This document shows positions 45,401-53,566 of a stretch of 64,000 nt of DNA, one piece after another. The position numbers were made by a program, and so were the translations under genes. The notes under the pieces were generated by a model. That model searched no databases, was not told the DNA's origin, and saw nothing but the letters and a program-made list of their open reading frames with translations. Each line of letters starts with the position of its first letter. Position 1 is the first letter of the stretch. The DNA comes from Phycisphaerae bacterium (GTDB taxonomy: Bacteria > Planctomycetota > Phycisphaerae > UBA1845): NCBI GenBank assembly GCA_024102815.1, contig JAGFJJ010000069.1, positions 202,950-266,949 on the forward strand, read 5' to 3'.

Positions 45401-45703
45401 TCGGGAGATCTGGTCGTGAATACGACGCCGATCCCGGCCGACGGGCGTTTCTGGGCGGACGTCGTCGGAACGTTCGACGGTGTCGCACAAGAGTGGCTGC
45501 CGCCGGACGGCAATGTGGGCGGGTTTGACATTACAGCCGTAGTGCAGGGATTCCAGCAAGGTTCGGCGTCGCCTCCAATGACATGGGCTGATTTGCATCC
45601 TGAGGCGCCTGACGGGCTGGTAAACGGTAACGATATCCTTCAGACCGTCCGGGCGTTCGCGTTTGAGCCGTATCCGTTCTCGGTGCCGAGCGACTGCCCG
45701 TAA
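42497..45703 (+). CDS. Large secreted zinc metalloprotease, fungalysin/thermolysin-like
   Basis: The 1068-residue protein starts with a signal peptide (FFLLCGSLAVASG). Residues ~25-240 are an FTP-like propeptide (FTLAYYNQVRSGLPVYGRELRV). The catalytic site is QHEYGHHLVEM with His424, Glu425, His428 and the third ligand Glu443 in EYGEGMSD. The region after ~600 holds beta-sandwich domains (DFESAPGWAVSGTATDGQWTRG, VRYARWYS) as in choice-of-anchor modules. The C-terminal ~60 residues (VGGFDITAVVQGF, NGNDILQTVRAF) are a dockerin-like element. GGAAAGGG precedes the ATG. It probably digests proteins outside the cell or on its surface. It stands alone between nth and rpmF. Confidence 0.87.
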   Translation: MLRSGLVAFFLLCGSLAVASGQTEPFDYRAAIEQLKAERPGVQVREEQGRVVALFGVALANGGSARESADQVAVQYAQLLGADPADLAPGSLVDNNRETVGVMFDPDTGSYKFTLAYYNQVRSGLPVYGRELRVLVRNEPGHPAVWARSNLRNLGGFNAAQRGPVADFASARAAVVSRFPQVDRFAEERAVIWAGPEEAASDPRVAVSFVAEGGNPAAGEYFKHRLVVDNATGEILLDEDLIVFENVLGSVTGNYTPGPKAAQCTNEVSAAFRYATVSIQGGASAFATPFGNFEIPNAGTSSVTVLSPIRGQYFQVINAAGITEELTQTVTPPGPASFVHNLPNTDELVLAQVNGYMNANDVRDFVLSVHPTYPVVSTQTNFTVRVNRNDFYCPGNAWYDGSALNFCRATSTYGNTSFASVSQHEYGHHLVEMAGSGQAEYGEGMSDCIAMLVADDPGLGYGFFFNDCNTPLRNADNNCQYSATSCSTCGSESHDCGNLLSGCVWDLRENLGQSQPLMGLAIVRNLTVNSILLHSGSGITPQIAIDFLTLDDDDANINNGSPHWSEICTAFGAHGIDCPPVQAIEFSYPQGIPSTIPPGAPYPLLVDVVPTNGSPVPGSGVLHWRNGTSGGFITASMTESSPNSYQGEIPAATCGEVLEFFVSAEASGFGPMYDPPNGESAPYARIVATGVDVEASFDFESAPGWAVSGTATDGQWTRGIPAGGGSRGDPPTDYDGSGQCYVTDNVAGNSDVDNGDTILTSPAFDLTGMGNPYVRYARWYSNTAGDNPQADVFDVQVSDDNGATWTLLERVGPTGIEAAGGWYFRMLPLAGLIDYTNSVRIRFIASDFGGGSVIEAGVDALEVFDLVCGAASPIAADWPDSAETNRYISFAPNNGTDAVNFQVELLSGPGTPGIVGWVDAPNAMGVSRLSASPPAPRVWSESVVHVGDCPIVPGSSYAVRSSYDGVLFSGDLVVNTTPIPADGRFWADVVGTFDGVAQEWLPPDGNVGGFDITAVVQGFQQGSASPPMTWADLHPEAPDGLVNGNDILQTVRAFAFEPYPFSVPSDCP

Positions 45704-45764
45704 CGGTTCTTTTTTGAGTTTCGCCCAGTGAATTCCGCTGCCGGAACGAGTTGGTGGCGCTTTC

Positions 45765-45793
45765 TTGACAAGTATTGCCCTCCGAAATACGCT
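45765..45793 (+). promoter_or_regulatory. Candidate promoter of rpmF and the fatty-acid cluster
   Basis: TTGACA (45765-45770), 17 bases, then TACGCT (45788-45793); a perfect -35 box with a weak -10. The rpmF start lies 115 bases downstream. Confidence 0.5.
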
Positions 45794-45907
45794 GCGCGGG
45801 AGGTGTAGTTCAGGGCCGCAGAGCGAGCGCCCCAAAGCCTGGTCGCCCAGATTAACAGACCCCGTTGGATGCCTCCGATTGGTGTCCTCGGAGGAGGAAT
45901 TGTTTAC

Positions 45908-46093
45908 ATGCTCCCGGTTCAGAAGAAATCGAAATCGCGAAGTCGGACGCGGCGGGCGCATCATGCGTTGCGCGCAGTCACGCTCAGCCCGTGTCCGAAG
46001 TGTGGGAAACCCAAGTTGCCGCATACGGCATGCGAGCTTTGTGGTTACGTCAGTGCCAAGCTTGTGCTGCCGGTGGGTAAGGAAGAAGAATAA
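45908..46093 (+). CDS. rpmF: Ribosomal protein bL32
   Basis: The 61-residue basic protein of the large ribosomal subunit starts with PVQKKSKSRSRTRRAHHAL and has a four-cysteine zinc ribbon, CPKCGKPKLPHTACELCGYV. GGAGGA lies ~10 bases before the ATG. In many bacteria rpmF is followed by plsX-fabH; here fabH follows after 199 bases with plsX missing. The short acidic C terminus (KEEE) is unusual but harmless. Confidence 0.95.
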   Translation: MLPVQKKSKSRSRTRRAHHALRAVTLSPCPKCGKPKLPHTACELCGYVSAKLVLPVGKEEE

Positions 46094-46292
46094 TTGCGGC
46101 GCGGCTTCAAGAACGGCTATTGAGCAAACACGACAGCTAATCCGCCGAGACAGCCATCGGCGTAATGAATCGGGCAGAAGGGCGGGGCCCCGGCGCGGGG
46201 TTCGTCATGGCTTCCTGGTTCGATTGATCCGTCCTTAGCAGAGAAGCTCGGCCTGACCGCCGGCACGCAGTCTATCCAGGGAACCGAGAAGG

Positions 46293-47288
46293 ATGACATT
46301 GCGAATGCCCGTCCGCGTCCGGGGCACAGGGATGTACGTTCCGGCGGACGTCCGTGATAACCAGAGCTTCTGCAATTACCTGGACACCACCGACGAGTGG
46401 ATCGTTACCCGTACGGGGATCAGGGAGAGGCACTACGCGGCGCCGGAGCAGGCTGCTTCCGATCTGGCTCTCGAAGCATCGCGGGCAGCGCTGAAGGACG
46501 CGGGGATCTCTGCCGACGACATCGACCTAATCGTTTGCTGTACGGCCACGGGCGATCATCCATTTCCTGCAACGGCAGCCTTCATTCAGGCGGGGCTGGG
46601 GTCCGCCAAGCCAACCGCAGCCATGGATGTCAGTGCGGCCTGCGCGGGTTTCCTGTACGGCTCATCGCTTGTCTCCGGTCTGCTCTCTTCGGGCGTTTAC
46701 GAGAACGTGCTCGTCGTGGGTGCCGAGGTTCTCACGCGGGTGGCTGACGCGGAGGATCGAACGACCTGCGTACTCTTCGGAGATGGGGCGGGAGCGGTGG
46801 TTTATTCGCGTTCGAACGATCCGGAACAAGGGATTCTGTACTCGGAATTGGGCTGCGAGGGGTCACGGACGGATCATATTTGGATCCCGGCGGGCGGATC
46901 GCGCCTGGCGACGTCATCGAATACCGTCGCGGAGCGTCTGCACTATCTGCGCATGAAGGGGCGTGAGGTCTATCGCTTCGCCGTCAACAAGATGCAGGAA
47001 CTCATCGATCGGGCGTTGGAATCCTGCAACCTGACGCCGGAGGATATCCGCTTGATTATCCCGCACCAGTCCAACATGCGGATCATCGAGTCGGTGCGAG
47101 AGAAACTCGGGCTGCCGGCGGAGCGGGTCTCCATGAACATCGATCGCTACGGGAATACTTCGGCGGCTTCCGTGCCCATTGCCTTGCACGAGGCGCGCAA
47201 GGCGGGGCGGGTCAAGGCCGGCGATCTGATTCTGATGGTGGCCATCGGTGCCGGGCTGTCGTGGGGCCTGATGATCTTACGGTTGTAG
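46293..47288 (+). CDS. fabH: 3-oxoacyl-ACP synthase III
   Basis: The 331-residue condensing enzyme starts fatty-acid synthesis by joining acetyl-CoA (or a branched starter) with malonyl-ACP. Catalytic Cys117 is in SAACAGFLYG, His in IPHQSNMRI and Asn in RYGNTSAASV; DEWIVTRTGIRERH is the family's N-terminal line. Length is normal. GGGA precedes the ATG; an ATG at 46305 (PVRVRGTGMYVP) is possible. First gene of the fabHDG-acpP-fabF cluster. Confidence 0.96.
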   Translation: MTLRMPVRVRGTGMYVPADVRDNQSFCNYLDTTDEWIVTRTGIRERHYAAPEQAASDLALEASRAALKDAGISADDIDLIVCCTATGDHPFPATAAFIQAGLGSAKPTAAMDVSAACAGFLYGSSLVSGLLSSGVYENVLVVGAEVLTRVADAEDRTTCVLFGDGAGAVVYSRSNDPEQGILYSELGCEGSRTDHIWIPAGGSRLATSSNTVAERLHYLRMKGREVYRFAVNKMQELIDRALESCNLTPEDIRLIIPHQSNMRIIESVREKLGLPAERVSMNIDRYGNTSAASVPIALHEARKAGRVKAGDLILMVAIGAGLSWGLMILRL

Positions 47289-47302
47289 GAGGAGTCTGCT
47301 CC

Positions 47303-48244
47303 ATGGTTCATTCAGCAGTCGTATTCCCGGGACAGGGGGCGCAGCAAGTCGGCATGGGCGCCGACATTGCGGCGTCAAGTTCTGCCGGCCGGAGTGTTTT
47401 CCAGCGTGCCAATGACGTACTGGGATTTGACCTCGCCACGGCGTGTTTCGAAGGCCCGGCAAGTCTGCTCGAAAAGACGGACGTTCAGCAGCCTGCGATT
47501 TTCGTGACGAGCATGGCGATCTGGGAGGCGTTTCTGGAAGCGGGCGGCTCCCTGGATCAATTTGAATTCGCGGCCGGACTTAGTCTTGGGGAATACTCGG
47601 CTCTGTGCGCCGCCGGGGCGATCGAGTTCGTCGATGCGGTCCGGCTCGTGCGGCGTCGCGGCGAGCTGATGCAAGAGGCGGCGGAAGCGTCGGCCGGCGG
47701 AATGGTCACCGTGGTCGGTGCTGATATTCCCACCGCCAAGGAACTGTGCAACCGCGCCCGCGAGGGCGAAGTGCTCGTGACCGCGAATTTCAACTGTCCC
47801 GGCCAGATCGTGCTTTCGGGGCATGCGAGTGCCTGCGATCGCGTCGCCAAACTGGCGGAGGAATCGGGGCTTCGGTCGGTACGATTGCCGGTGGCCGGGG
47901 CGTTTCACTCGCCGCTTATGGAACCGGCTGCGCGGGGATTGCAGGAAGAATTGCTCCGCACAACGATCCGATCACCGAGCGTGCGCGTCGCGGCCAACGT
48001 GGACGCGAATTACCATGGCGCCCCGGAATCCATCCGTCAGGCGCTCTCTCGGCAACTGGTCGAACCTGTTCTTTGGCAACAGTGTGTGGAGAGGTTGCAA
48101 AAGGACGGGGCTGAGAGCTTCGTGGAGATGGGTCCGGGGCGGGTGCTTACCGGCCTGATGCGTAAGATCGATCGCGCGGCGCGTTGTGTGAATGTCAGCG
48201 CGGTCGCGGCCATCGGCGGGGCCGTGGCCGGTCAGCCGGTATAA
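47303..48244 (+). CDS. fabD: Malonyl-CoA:ACP transacylase
   Basis: The 313-residue enzyme loads malonyl onto ACP. FPGQGAQQVGMG opens the sequence; the nucleophile Ser94 lies in GLSLGEYSALCAAG, where the residue before Ser is Leu93 rather than the usual His; the catalytic His sits in GAFHSPLM. QQPAIFVTSMA binds substrate. AGGAGGAG lies ahead of ATG 47303, 14 bases after fabH. Confidence 0.95.
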   Translation: MVHSAVVFPGQGAQQVGMGADIAASSSAGRSVFQRANDVLGFDLATACFEGPASLLEKTDVQQPAIFVTSMAIWEAFLEAGGSLDQFEFAAGLSLGEYSALCAAGAIEFVDAVRLVRRRGELMQEAAEASAGGMVTVVGADIPTAKELCNRAREGEVLVTANFNCPGQIVLSGHASACDRVAKLAEESGLRSVRLPVAGAFHSPLMEPAARGLQEELLRTTIRSPSVRVAANVDANYHGAPESIRQALSRQLVEPVLWQQCVERLQKDGAESFVEMGPGRVLTGLMRKIDRAARCVNVSAVAAIGGAVAGQPV

Positions 48245-48279
48245 ACAAGCGGACTTTGACGCAGGGCAGGAAATCGCCA

Positions 48280-49020
48280 ATGAGCGGGCAAATCGCCATC
48301 GTCACAGGAGGAAGCCGGGGTATCGGCCGGTCAATCTGCGAGGTCCTGGCCGAGCATGGCACCACGGTCATTGCTTCGGCCCGATCAGCGGAAGCGCTTC
48401 AGTCGCTCTCCGAGGAGGTTCGCCGGCGTGAGCTTCCGGGACGGATCGAGCCTCGTACGCTTGACGTGACCGACCGGTCTGCCGTTGAGGCCTTCGTGGA
48501 CAGCGTGGCCGAGTCATTCGGGCGCATCGACATCCTGGTCAATAATGCCGGTATCACGCGGGATGGCCTGCTTCTGAATATGGAAGACGAGCAGTTCGAG
48601 AGCGTGTTGACGACGAATCTGCGTTCGGCGTTCTGGCTGACGCGCTCGGTCAGCAAATACATGGTCCGGCAGCGGAACGGCAGGATCATCAACATCGGCA
48701 GCGTTTCGGGTGTCATGGGCAATGCCGGGCAGGCGAATTACGCGGCGAGCAAGGCGGGCCTGATCGGCCTTTCCAAGTCGATCGCCAAAGAGCTGGGGAA
48801 GCGCAATATCACCTGCAACGTCGTTGCCCCGGGCTTCATTGCCACGGACATGACCGACGTGCTTCCCGATAAGATCAAGGAATCGGTCAAGCAGTTTGTC
48901 CCGTTGGGGCGGATGGGCGAAGCGCGGGAAGTCGCCGAGATGGTGTCATTTCTGGCCGGGCCGGGTGCGTCGTATATCACCGGCCAGGTATTCCTCGTGG
49001 ACGGCGGGATGCACATGTAA
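48280..49020 (+). CDS. fabG: 3-oxoacyl-ACP reductase
   Basis: The 246-residue short-chain dehydrogenase reduces beta-ketoacyl-ACP with NADPH. The Rossmann start is VTGGSRGIGRSI; NNAGITRDGLL, then the catalytic Ser in IGSVSG and Tyr/Lys in NYAASKAG, then CNVVAPGFIATDM and the closing GQVFLVDGGMHM. All catalytic residues are kept. AGGA lies before ATG 48280. It follows fabD by 35 bases. Confidence 0.96.
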   Translation: MSGQIAIVTGGSRGIGRSICEVLAEHGTTVIASARSAEALQSLSEEVRRRELPGRIEPRTLDVTDRSAVEAFVDSVAESFGRIDILVNNAGITRDGLLLNMEDEQFESVLTTNLRSAFWLTRSVSKYMVRQRNGRIINIGSVSGVMGNAGQANYAASKAGLIGLSKSIAKELGKRNITCNVVAPGFIATDMTDVLPDKIKESVKQFVPLGRMGEAREVAEMVSFLAGPGASYITGQVFLVDGGMHM

Positions 49021-49179
49021 TGGTCATCCGTTCGGGCGGGGTGGCAGATTCCAGAGGTCTGATTGGCGGCTTTGAAGTTGAGGATCGGCGTGCCTTGCTC
49101 GGGAAGGGCGGACGGTATAGGATTCCGACAATTCGCGGTGCGCGGTACCGCTATACGCTAATTACGGGAGGACTGCGGC

Positions 49180-49431
49180 GTGCATTCTCTTGAGGAAATT
49201 CAGGAGAAGGTCATTCAGGTTGTCGCTGACCAGCTCAGCGTAGATAAGGGCGAAATCACGCTCTCATCGTCGTTCCAGAATGATCTCAATGCGGACTCGC
49301 TCGACATAGTCGAGTTGGTAATGGAACTCGAAGACGAGTTTGACCTCACCATTCCTGATGAGGAGGCTGAGAAGCTCAAGACCGTCGGCGAGGCCATCGA
49401 GTACATCAAACAGCATCGTAAGGCCGGGTAG
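49180..49431 (+). CDS. acpP: Acyl carrier protein
   Basis: The 83-residue acidic helical protein carries growing acyl chains on a phosphopantetheine arm at Ser40 in [18 protein letters not shown]. The start is GTG at 49180 with GGGAGGA upstream. The 159 bases before it hold TATACG and TATAGG hexamers but no certain promoter, and a GCGGTACCGC palindrome; acpP often has its own promoter, which may lie here. Confidence 0.96.
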   Translation: MHSLEEIQEKVIQVVADQLSVDKGEITLSSSFQNDLNADSLDIVELVMELEDEFDLTIPDEEAEKLKTVGEAIEYIKQHRKAG

Positions 49432-49451
49432 CCAGGTTTTTGGTCGTCACC

Positions 49452-50693
49452 ATGTCCGGTAAGCGCGTGGTCATAACCGGGATGGGCGCCGTTACACCCT
49501 TCGGTATCGGCGTCGACCCGCTGTGGGATGGGCTTGTTCAAGGCCGAAGCGGCATCCGCCCGGTGTCTCTTTTTGACGCCTCAGGGTTTGATGTGCGCAT
49601 CGGCGGGGAAATTCCCTCGTTCCAGCCGGACCAATATCTCGACCGAAAGCTCGTCAAGCGGCTCGATCGATTCTCGACCCTGGCGATGATCGCGGCCGAT
49701 GAAGCCCTGCGGGCGTCGGGCCTCGACGTATCCAGGGAGAACCCGCGTCGCCTGGCGGCCATCATCGGGTCGGGCATCGGAGGTATGAACGAGCTCGAAG
49801 AGCAGTTCACACGTCTGGCGGAAAAGGGCCCGGGCAAGGTTTCCGCATTCACCATTCCCAAGCTGATGGTCAACGCGGCCGCCGGCAACATATCTATTCA
49901 ATATGGTGCGAAGGGCGAGAGCATTGCGGTCAGTACGGCCTGTGCTTCCGCGACGAACGCGATGGGGATCGCATTGCATCGTATCCGCCGCGGCGAGGCC
50001 GACGTGATCTTCACGGGCGGTTCTGAGGCGGCTCTCACGCCTCTCGCTCTGGCGGCATTTGCATCGATGAAGGCATTGAGCTCGCGCAATGATCAGCCCG
50101 AAGTGGCAAGCCGACCTTTCGATCGGGACCGGGACGGATTCGTGCTGGCCGAGGGCGCCGGTGTTCTGATCTTTGAGGAGCTCGAACACGCCCGACAGCG
50201 GGGGGCGAATATTCTGGCAGAAGTCATCGGTTTCGCCACGACGTGCGACGCCGAGCATCTTACGCAGCCGGCCGAGAGCGGAGCCGGCGCCGCCGAGGCC
50301 ATGCGCTTGGCCTTGGAAGACGCCCACGTCGCGCCCAGCGACGTGGACTACATTAACGCCCACGGGACGGGAACGCCGCTTGGTGACGTGGCCGAGACCA
50401 CAGCGATCAAGCAGGTGTTCGGCTCGGCTGCCAGCCGCCTCGTGGTCAGCAGCACGAAGAGCTCGGTGGGTCATTCTCTGGGGGCTAGTGGGGGGGTCGA
50501 AGCGGTTGCCTGCATACGCGCCATCCACAACGCCACCATCCCTCCGACGATCAACCTGGACCATCCCGCCGAGGGCTGCGATCTCGATTATTGCCCCAAC
50601 ACGGCGCGCGACGCCCGGGTTCGCATCGCCATGAGCAATTCCTTCGGATTCGGCGGCCACAACGCCTGTATTGTCATTCGCCAGTGGGCCTGA
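49452..50693 (+). CDS. fabF: 3-oxoacyl-ACP synthase II
   Basis: The 413-residue enzyme elongates acyl-ACP. Catalytic Cys164 is in STACASATNA, His in NAHGTGTPLGD and the second His in SVGHSLGASG; GFGGHNACIV closes the site. VVITGMGAVTPFG opens the protein. ATG 49452 was preferred to a TTG four codons earlier; it follows acpP by 20 bases. It completes the fabHDG-acpP-fabF set; fabZ, fabI/K and plsX are not in the window. Confidence 0.96.
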   Translation: MSGKRVVITGMGAVTPFGIGVDPLWDGLVQGRSGIRPVSLFDASGFDVRIGGEIPSFQPDQYLDRKLVKRLDRFSTLAMIAADEALRASGLDVSRENPRRLAAIIGSGIGGMNELEEQFTRLAEKGPGKVSAFTIPKLMVNAAAGNISIQYGAKGESIAVSTACASATNAMGIALHRIRRGEADVIFTGGSEAALTPLALAAFASMKALSSRNDQPEVASRPFDRDRDGFVLAEGAGVLIFEELEHARQRGANILAEVIGFATTCDAEHLTQPAESGAGAAEAMRLALEDAHVAPSDVDYINAHGTGTPLGDVAETTAIKQVFGSAASRLVVSSTKSSVGHSLGASGGVEAVACIRAIHNATIPPTINLDHPAEGCDLDYCPNTARDARVRIAMSNSFGFGGHNACIVIRQWA

Positions 50694-50795
50694 CCAAGGG
50701 ATTGGAGTGGAGCCGACGCCTCTGTCGATAAGAACGACAGGGCGCTCAAGGTTGGCTTGCGCCCGGAAGTGGAGTTCTGCGCACCGCCGTGAAAT

Positions 50796-51101
50796 ATGCC
50801 GTCTGCGACAATGCAAGCCAATCCTGGTACCGGCAGTAACACCGTAGCGCGCCTGCTCCAGTTGGACGTGCCACTAACGGTGACACTGGCCGAGCGGGAC
50901 ATGTCGATCGAATCGATCCTGGAGATGAAAGTCGGCACGATTATCGAGTTCGAGGTGCCTTTCGACGCGGAACTGACCCTGGTGGTAGCCAACCAGCCCA
51001 TCGCGCGCGGCCACGCCGTCAAGGTCGGCGAGAATTTCGGGGTTCGACTGACCTGCGTCCGATCCGTCCACGACCGGATCGAGATGCTGGGAAAAAAGTG
51101 A
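50796..51101 (+). CDS. Stand-alone SpoA (FliN/FliM-like) domain protein
   Basis: The 101-residue protein consists of one SpoA domain: LQLDVPLTVTLAERDMSIESILEMKVGTIIEFEVPFDAELTLVV-type start, then ARGHAVKVGENFGVRLT, as in FliN/SctQ. It starts 103 bases after fabF on the same strand. No other flagellar or type III genes are in the window. It may be part of a flagellar motor encoded elsewhere, or have been adapted to another ring complex. It converges with the cca gene with two bases between stops. Confidence 0.85.
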   Translation: MPSATMQANPGTGSNTVARLLQLDVPLTVTLAERDMSIESILEMKVGTIIEFEVPFDAELTLVVANQPIARGHAVKVGENFGVRLTCVRSVHDRIEMLGKK

Positions 51102-51103
51102 AA

Positions 51104-52345
51104 CTACCCATCACTACCTGCACCGAGCAGACCGCGAACCATGGTCATCGCGGCGTCCGGATCCGTGATCTCTTCATTGAGTTGAGCTCGGTAAACTGCG
51201 TCGAGAACTCGGCCCAGCTTCCGTCCAGGTGTCAGGCCCAGTGCCAGAAGATCGTCGCCCGTAACGAAAGGTGGGGGGGCCACGGCGTCCTCATCGATCA
51301 TGGCCGCGCGGGCTTTCAGCCCATCCAGGAAAACCGGCTCGCGCCCTTCCGATTTCCAGATGGCCTCAAGGAGGAATATCAGATCGGGCCAGTCCGGCCG
51401 GGCCATCAGCAACTTCAGATCGGCTAACTCGAGGTCGGGACAGGCAGAGAGGCTTCGCGCGCACGCGACCAGCCACCGAACGCTTTCCGCTTGGCGATTA
51501 CTGAGCCGAAGTGCCGGAAACAGGTCGGAAATCTCGGGTGGGGCGTTGTACAGGGCTGAGGCGAGCGTCAGGCTGAATTCGGAGGGTATTTCGGGCATCG
51601 CCTGGTATCGTGCCAGGGCCGCCTGGTCCGCATTCGCATCGACCGGCCAGGAGGCCGACAGGTGCGGGCGCAACCCGGTCTCGAGTATCAGCTCCCAACC
51701 TCGGGCCCGCGTGGGCGCTTCAAGGATGGCTTCGAGTTCCATACGGATGCGTTCCGGGCTGATGCGCCGCAATCGCTCGGCGTGGGATTGAATCTGGTGC
51801 AGGGTCTCCGCCTCGATGGTGAAACCCAGCCGCCCGGCGAACCGCACTGCGCGGAGCATACGCAGGTGATCCTCAGCAAAGCGGAGCCGGGGATCACCGA
51901 TGGTCCGCAGGATTCGGGCGTCGAGATCGGCCCGGCCGCCGACGTAATCGATAATGTGATCAGCGTCGGGATCGAGGAACAGGCCATTAATTGTGAAATC
52001 TCGGCGACGGGCGTCCTCTGCCGCGGTGCCGAAGATGACCCGATCGGGGCGTCGCCCATCGGAGTAATCGCCCTCGGTGCGGAATGTGGCAACCTCGATG
52101 TCAAAGCCATATTTCCGAACCAGGATAACGCCAAACTGGGCGCCGACTTTGCGGCCCCGGGGAAAGATTGCCAGCACGCTCTCCGGCGGAGCGTTCGTGG
52201 CCACGTCGTAGTCCTTGGGCTCGATGCCGAGGAGTCGATCCCGAACGCATCCGCCAGCCAGCAATGCCTGGTAGCCACGCGCGCGCAGCGCGTGGAGAAC
52301 GAATAGCGCCGCTTCCCAATTGTCACGCTTGGAGCCGGTCATCAT
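51104..52345 (-). CDS. tRNA nucleotidyltransferase / poly(A) polymerase family
   Basis: The 413-residue class II nucleotidyltransferase has the head motif LAGGCVRDRLLGIEPKDYDVATNA, with the two catalytic Asp in DYD; then RRDFTINGLFLDP, RADLDARILRTIGDPRLRFAEDHLRMLRAVRFAGRLGF (template region) and a C-terminal helical part. By family it adds CCA to tRNA 3' ends or A tails; the two activities cannot be separated by eye. The tRNA-His in this window has no encoded CCA, so such an enzyme is needed. The first 23 bases overlap the end of rsmD, so translation is probably coupled. Confidence 0.92.
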   Translation of the reverse strand: MMTGSKRDNWEAALFVLHALRARGYQALLAGGCVRDRLLGIEPKDYDVATNAPPESVLAIFPRGRKVGAQFGVILVRKYGFDIEVATFRTEGDYSDGRRPDRVIFGTAAEDARRRDFTINGLFLDPDADHIIDYVGGRADLDARILRTIGDPRLRFAEDHLRMLRAVRFAGRLGFTIEAETLHQIQSHAERLRRISPERIRMELEAILEAPTRARGWELILETGLRPHLSASWPVDANADQAALARYQAMPEIPSEFSLTLASALYNAPPEISDLFPALRLSNRQAESVRWLVACARSLSACPDLELADLKLLMARPDWPDLIFLLEAIWKSEGREPVFLDGLKARAAMIDEDAVAPPPFVTGDDLLALGLTPGRKLGRVLDAVYRAQLNEEITDPDAAMTMVRGLLGAGSDG

Positions 52346-53006
52346 TAGCTATTGTGCCGCGAACTCGCGGCCGAAAGAAGCTCACCGCGTTGGAGCCGAT
52401 TTCGCGCCGGTCGAGAACGAACCAGTTCCGCGGATCCGGATATCGCACTGGCCGCGGATGGTGCAATAGCACCAGCGGGATTACTCCGTTGTCGACCATC
52501 GAATCGCGTTCAATACCTTCGTTGCAGGCACTGCGGGAGTGGCTCCCGGAAATGCCCGAGACCGCGCGAGCAAGGAAACCCACCACGTTTCCTGATTCGG
52601 TCGTGTCCATGGAGTCGGCGTAGGGCGGATCAAGGAAAATGAGGTCGAAAGGGCGGTTTTCGGTCTGTCTTGTCGCGACGCGCCAGGCATCAGCCGTGAC
52701 GACGTCCGCCCGGGCTTCGGCCTGAAGACTGTGAATGTTGCTTCGCAGCGATTCCAGGGCCTGGCGATCACGCTCGTAAAAGGTGCAGCGGCGCGCCCCG
52801 CGGGAAAGGGCCTCAAGTCCCATCGATCCGCTGCCGGCAAAGACGTCTGCGACGTCCAAGAGTGGCAACTGTCCAGGGCATCCGTAATAGCTCGAGAGGA
52901 TATCAAATATACTCTGCCGCACCCGGGCGGGCATAGGCCGGGTCGTTTCGGTGGGCGGTCGCTCGAGGCGGCGCGTTCGCCATTGTCCGGCGATGATTCG
53001 CATCAT
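52323..53006 (-). CDS. rsmD: 16S rRNA guanine-966 N2-methyltransferase
   Basis: The 227-residue SAM enzyme starts with MRIIAGQWRTRRLERPP, close to the family's RIIGGxWRGRKL line, followed by RPMPARVRQSIFDIL, the SAM site VADVFAGSGSMGLEALSRGA and the catalytic FLDPPYAD. A stretch of ~60 residues after DPPY (SMDTTESG to ERDSMVDNG) is longer and less conserved than usual. It is divergent from the YkgJ gene and overlaps the nucleotidyltransferase gene downstream. Confidence 0.9.
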   Translation of the reverse strand: MMRIIAGQWRTRRLERPPTETTRPMPARVRQSIFDILSSYYGCPGQLPLLDVADVFAGSGSMGLEALSRGARRCTFYERDRQALESLRSNIHSLQAEARADVVTADAWRVATRQTENRPFDLIFLDPPYADSMDTTESGNVVGFLARAVSGISGSHSRSACNEGIERDSMVDNGVIPLVLLHHPRPVRYPDPRNWFVLDRREIGSNAVSFFRPRVRGTIANDDRLQA

Positions 53007-53067
53007 GATGTATCATGGTACGTCCGGCAAAGAGGTTCGTCTGCGCTGCCGGTTTCGCTTGTCCCGT

Positions 53068-53095
53068 TTGACCGGGTGATGCCCGGTTCTATAAT
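53068..53095 (+). promoter_or_regulatory. Sigma-70-like promoter of the YkgJ gene
   Basis: TTGACC (53068-53073), 16 bases, TATAAT (53090-53095): five of six and six of six to consensus. The gene begins 40 bases downstream. It is one of the best housekeeping promoters in the window. Confidence 0.75.
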
Positions 53096-53135
53096 CGCCA
53101 GCGACGTCCCGAAGCTGAGAGGAACACGAAACCGC

Positions 53136-53537
53136 ATGGGCTCGATTCTCTGCGAACATTGCACGGCGGCGTGCTGCCGATACCTCGCCCTGCCCCTGGA
53201 CAAGCCACGCTCGAAGCGCGACTACGATGACATACGCTGGTACATCCTGCACGAGGGAATCAGCGTGTTCGTAGAAGATGGCGACTGGTACATCCAGATC
53301 CAGACCCGATGCAAACATCTCGGCGCGAACAATCTTTGCCAGATCTACGATACGCGCCCGGAGATCTGCCGAGAATACGAGCCGGGCGATTGCGATTACG
53401 TTGGCGGGCAGTATGGCTACGAGCATCTTTTTACGCATGCCAGCCAGCTGGAAGAATACTACGAGAAAAAAACCGGCCGCCGCCTGGGAGCACCGGATCC
53501 CGCCACGCGACGCACGCGGAAGCGCAAATCGGCCTGA
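53136..53537 (+). CDS. YkgJ-family cysteine-cluster protein
   Basis: The 133-residue protein has the pattern CEHCTAACCRY near the start, CKHLGANNLCQIY, and later RPEICREYEPGDC: together a set of Cys that would bind zinc or an Fe-S cluster (UPF0153/YkgJ). The end is very basic (RRTRKRKSA). The function of the family is unknown; it may be an oxidoreductase or metal chaperone. The ATG has GAGAGGA ~12 bases upstream. A nuclease-like gene follows by 29 bases and is likely in the same transcript. Confidence 0.85.
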   Translation: MGSILCEHCTAACCRYLALPLDKPRSKRDYDDIRWYILHEGISVFVEDGDWYIQIQTRCKHLGANNLCQIYDTRPEICREYEPGDCDYVGGQYGYEHLFTHASQLEEYYEKKTGRRLGAPDPATRRTRKRKSA

Positions 53538-53566
53538 ACGCCGCAACCCTGCCGGGGAAGTAGCGA

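Noticed and set aside
46094-46292. A plsX remnant between rpmF and fabH
   Set aside because: The 199 bases hold no PlsX motif in any frame, so plsX is absent rather than broken.
49021-49179. Promoter or riboswitch before acpP
   Set aside because: TATAGG and TATACG are present but no -35 fits well, and no known riboswitch core is visible.
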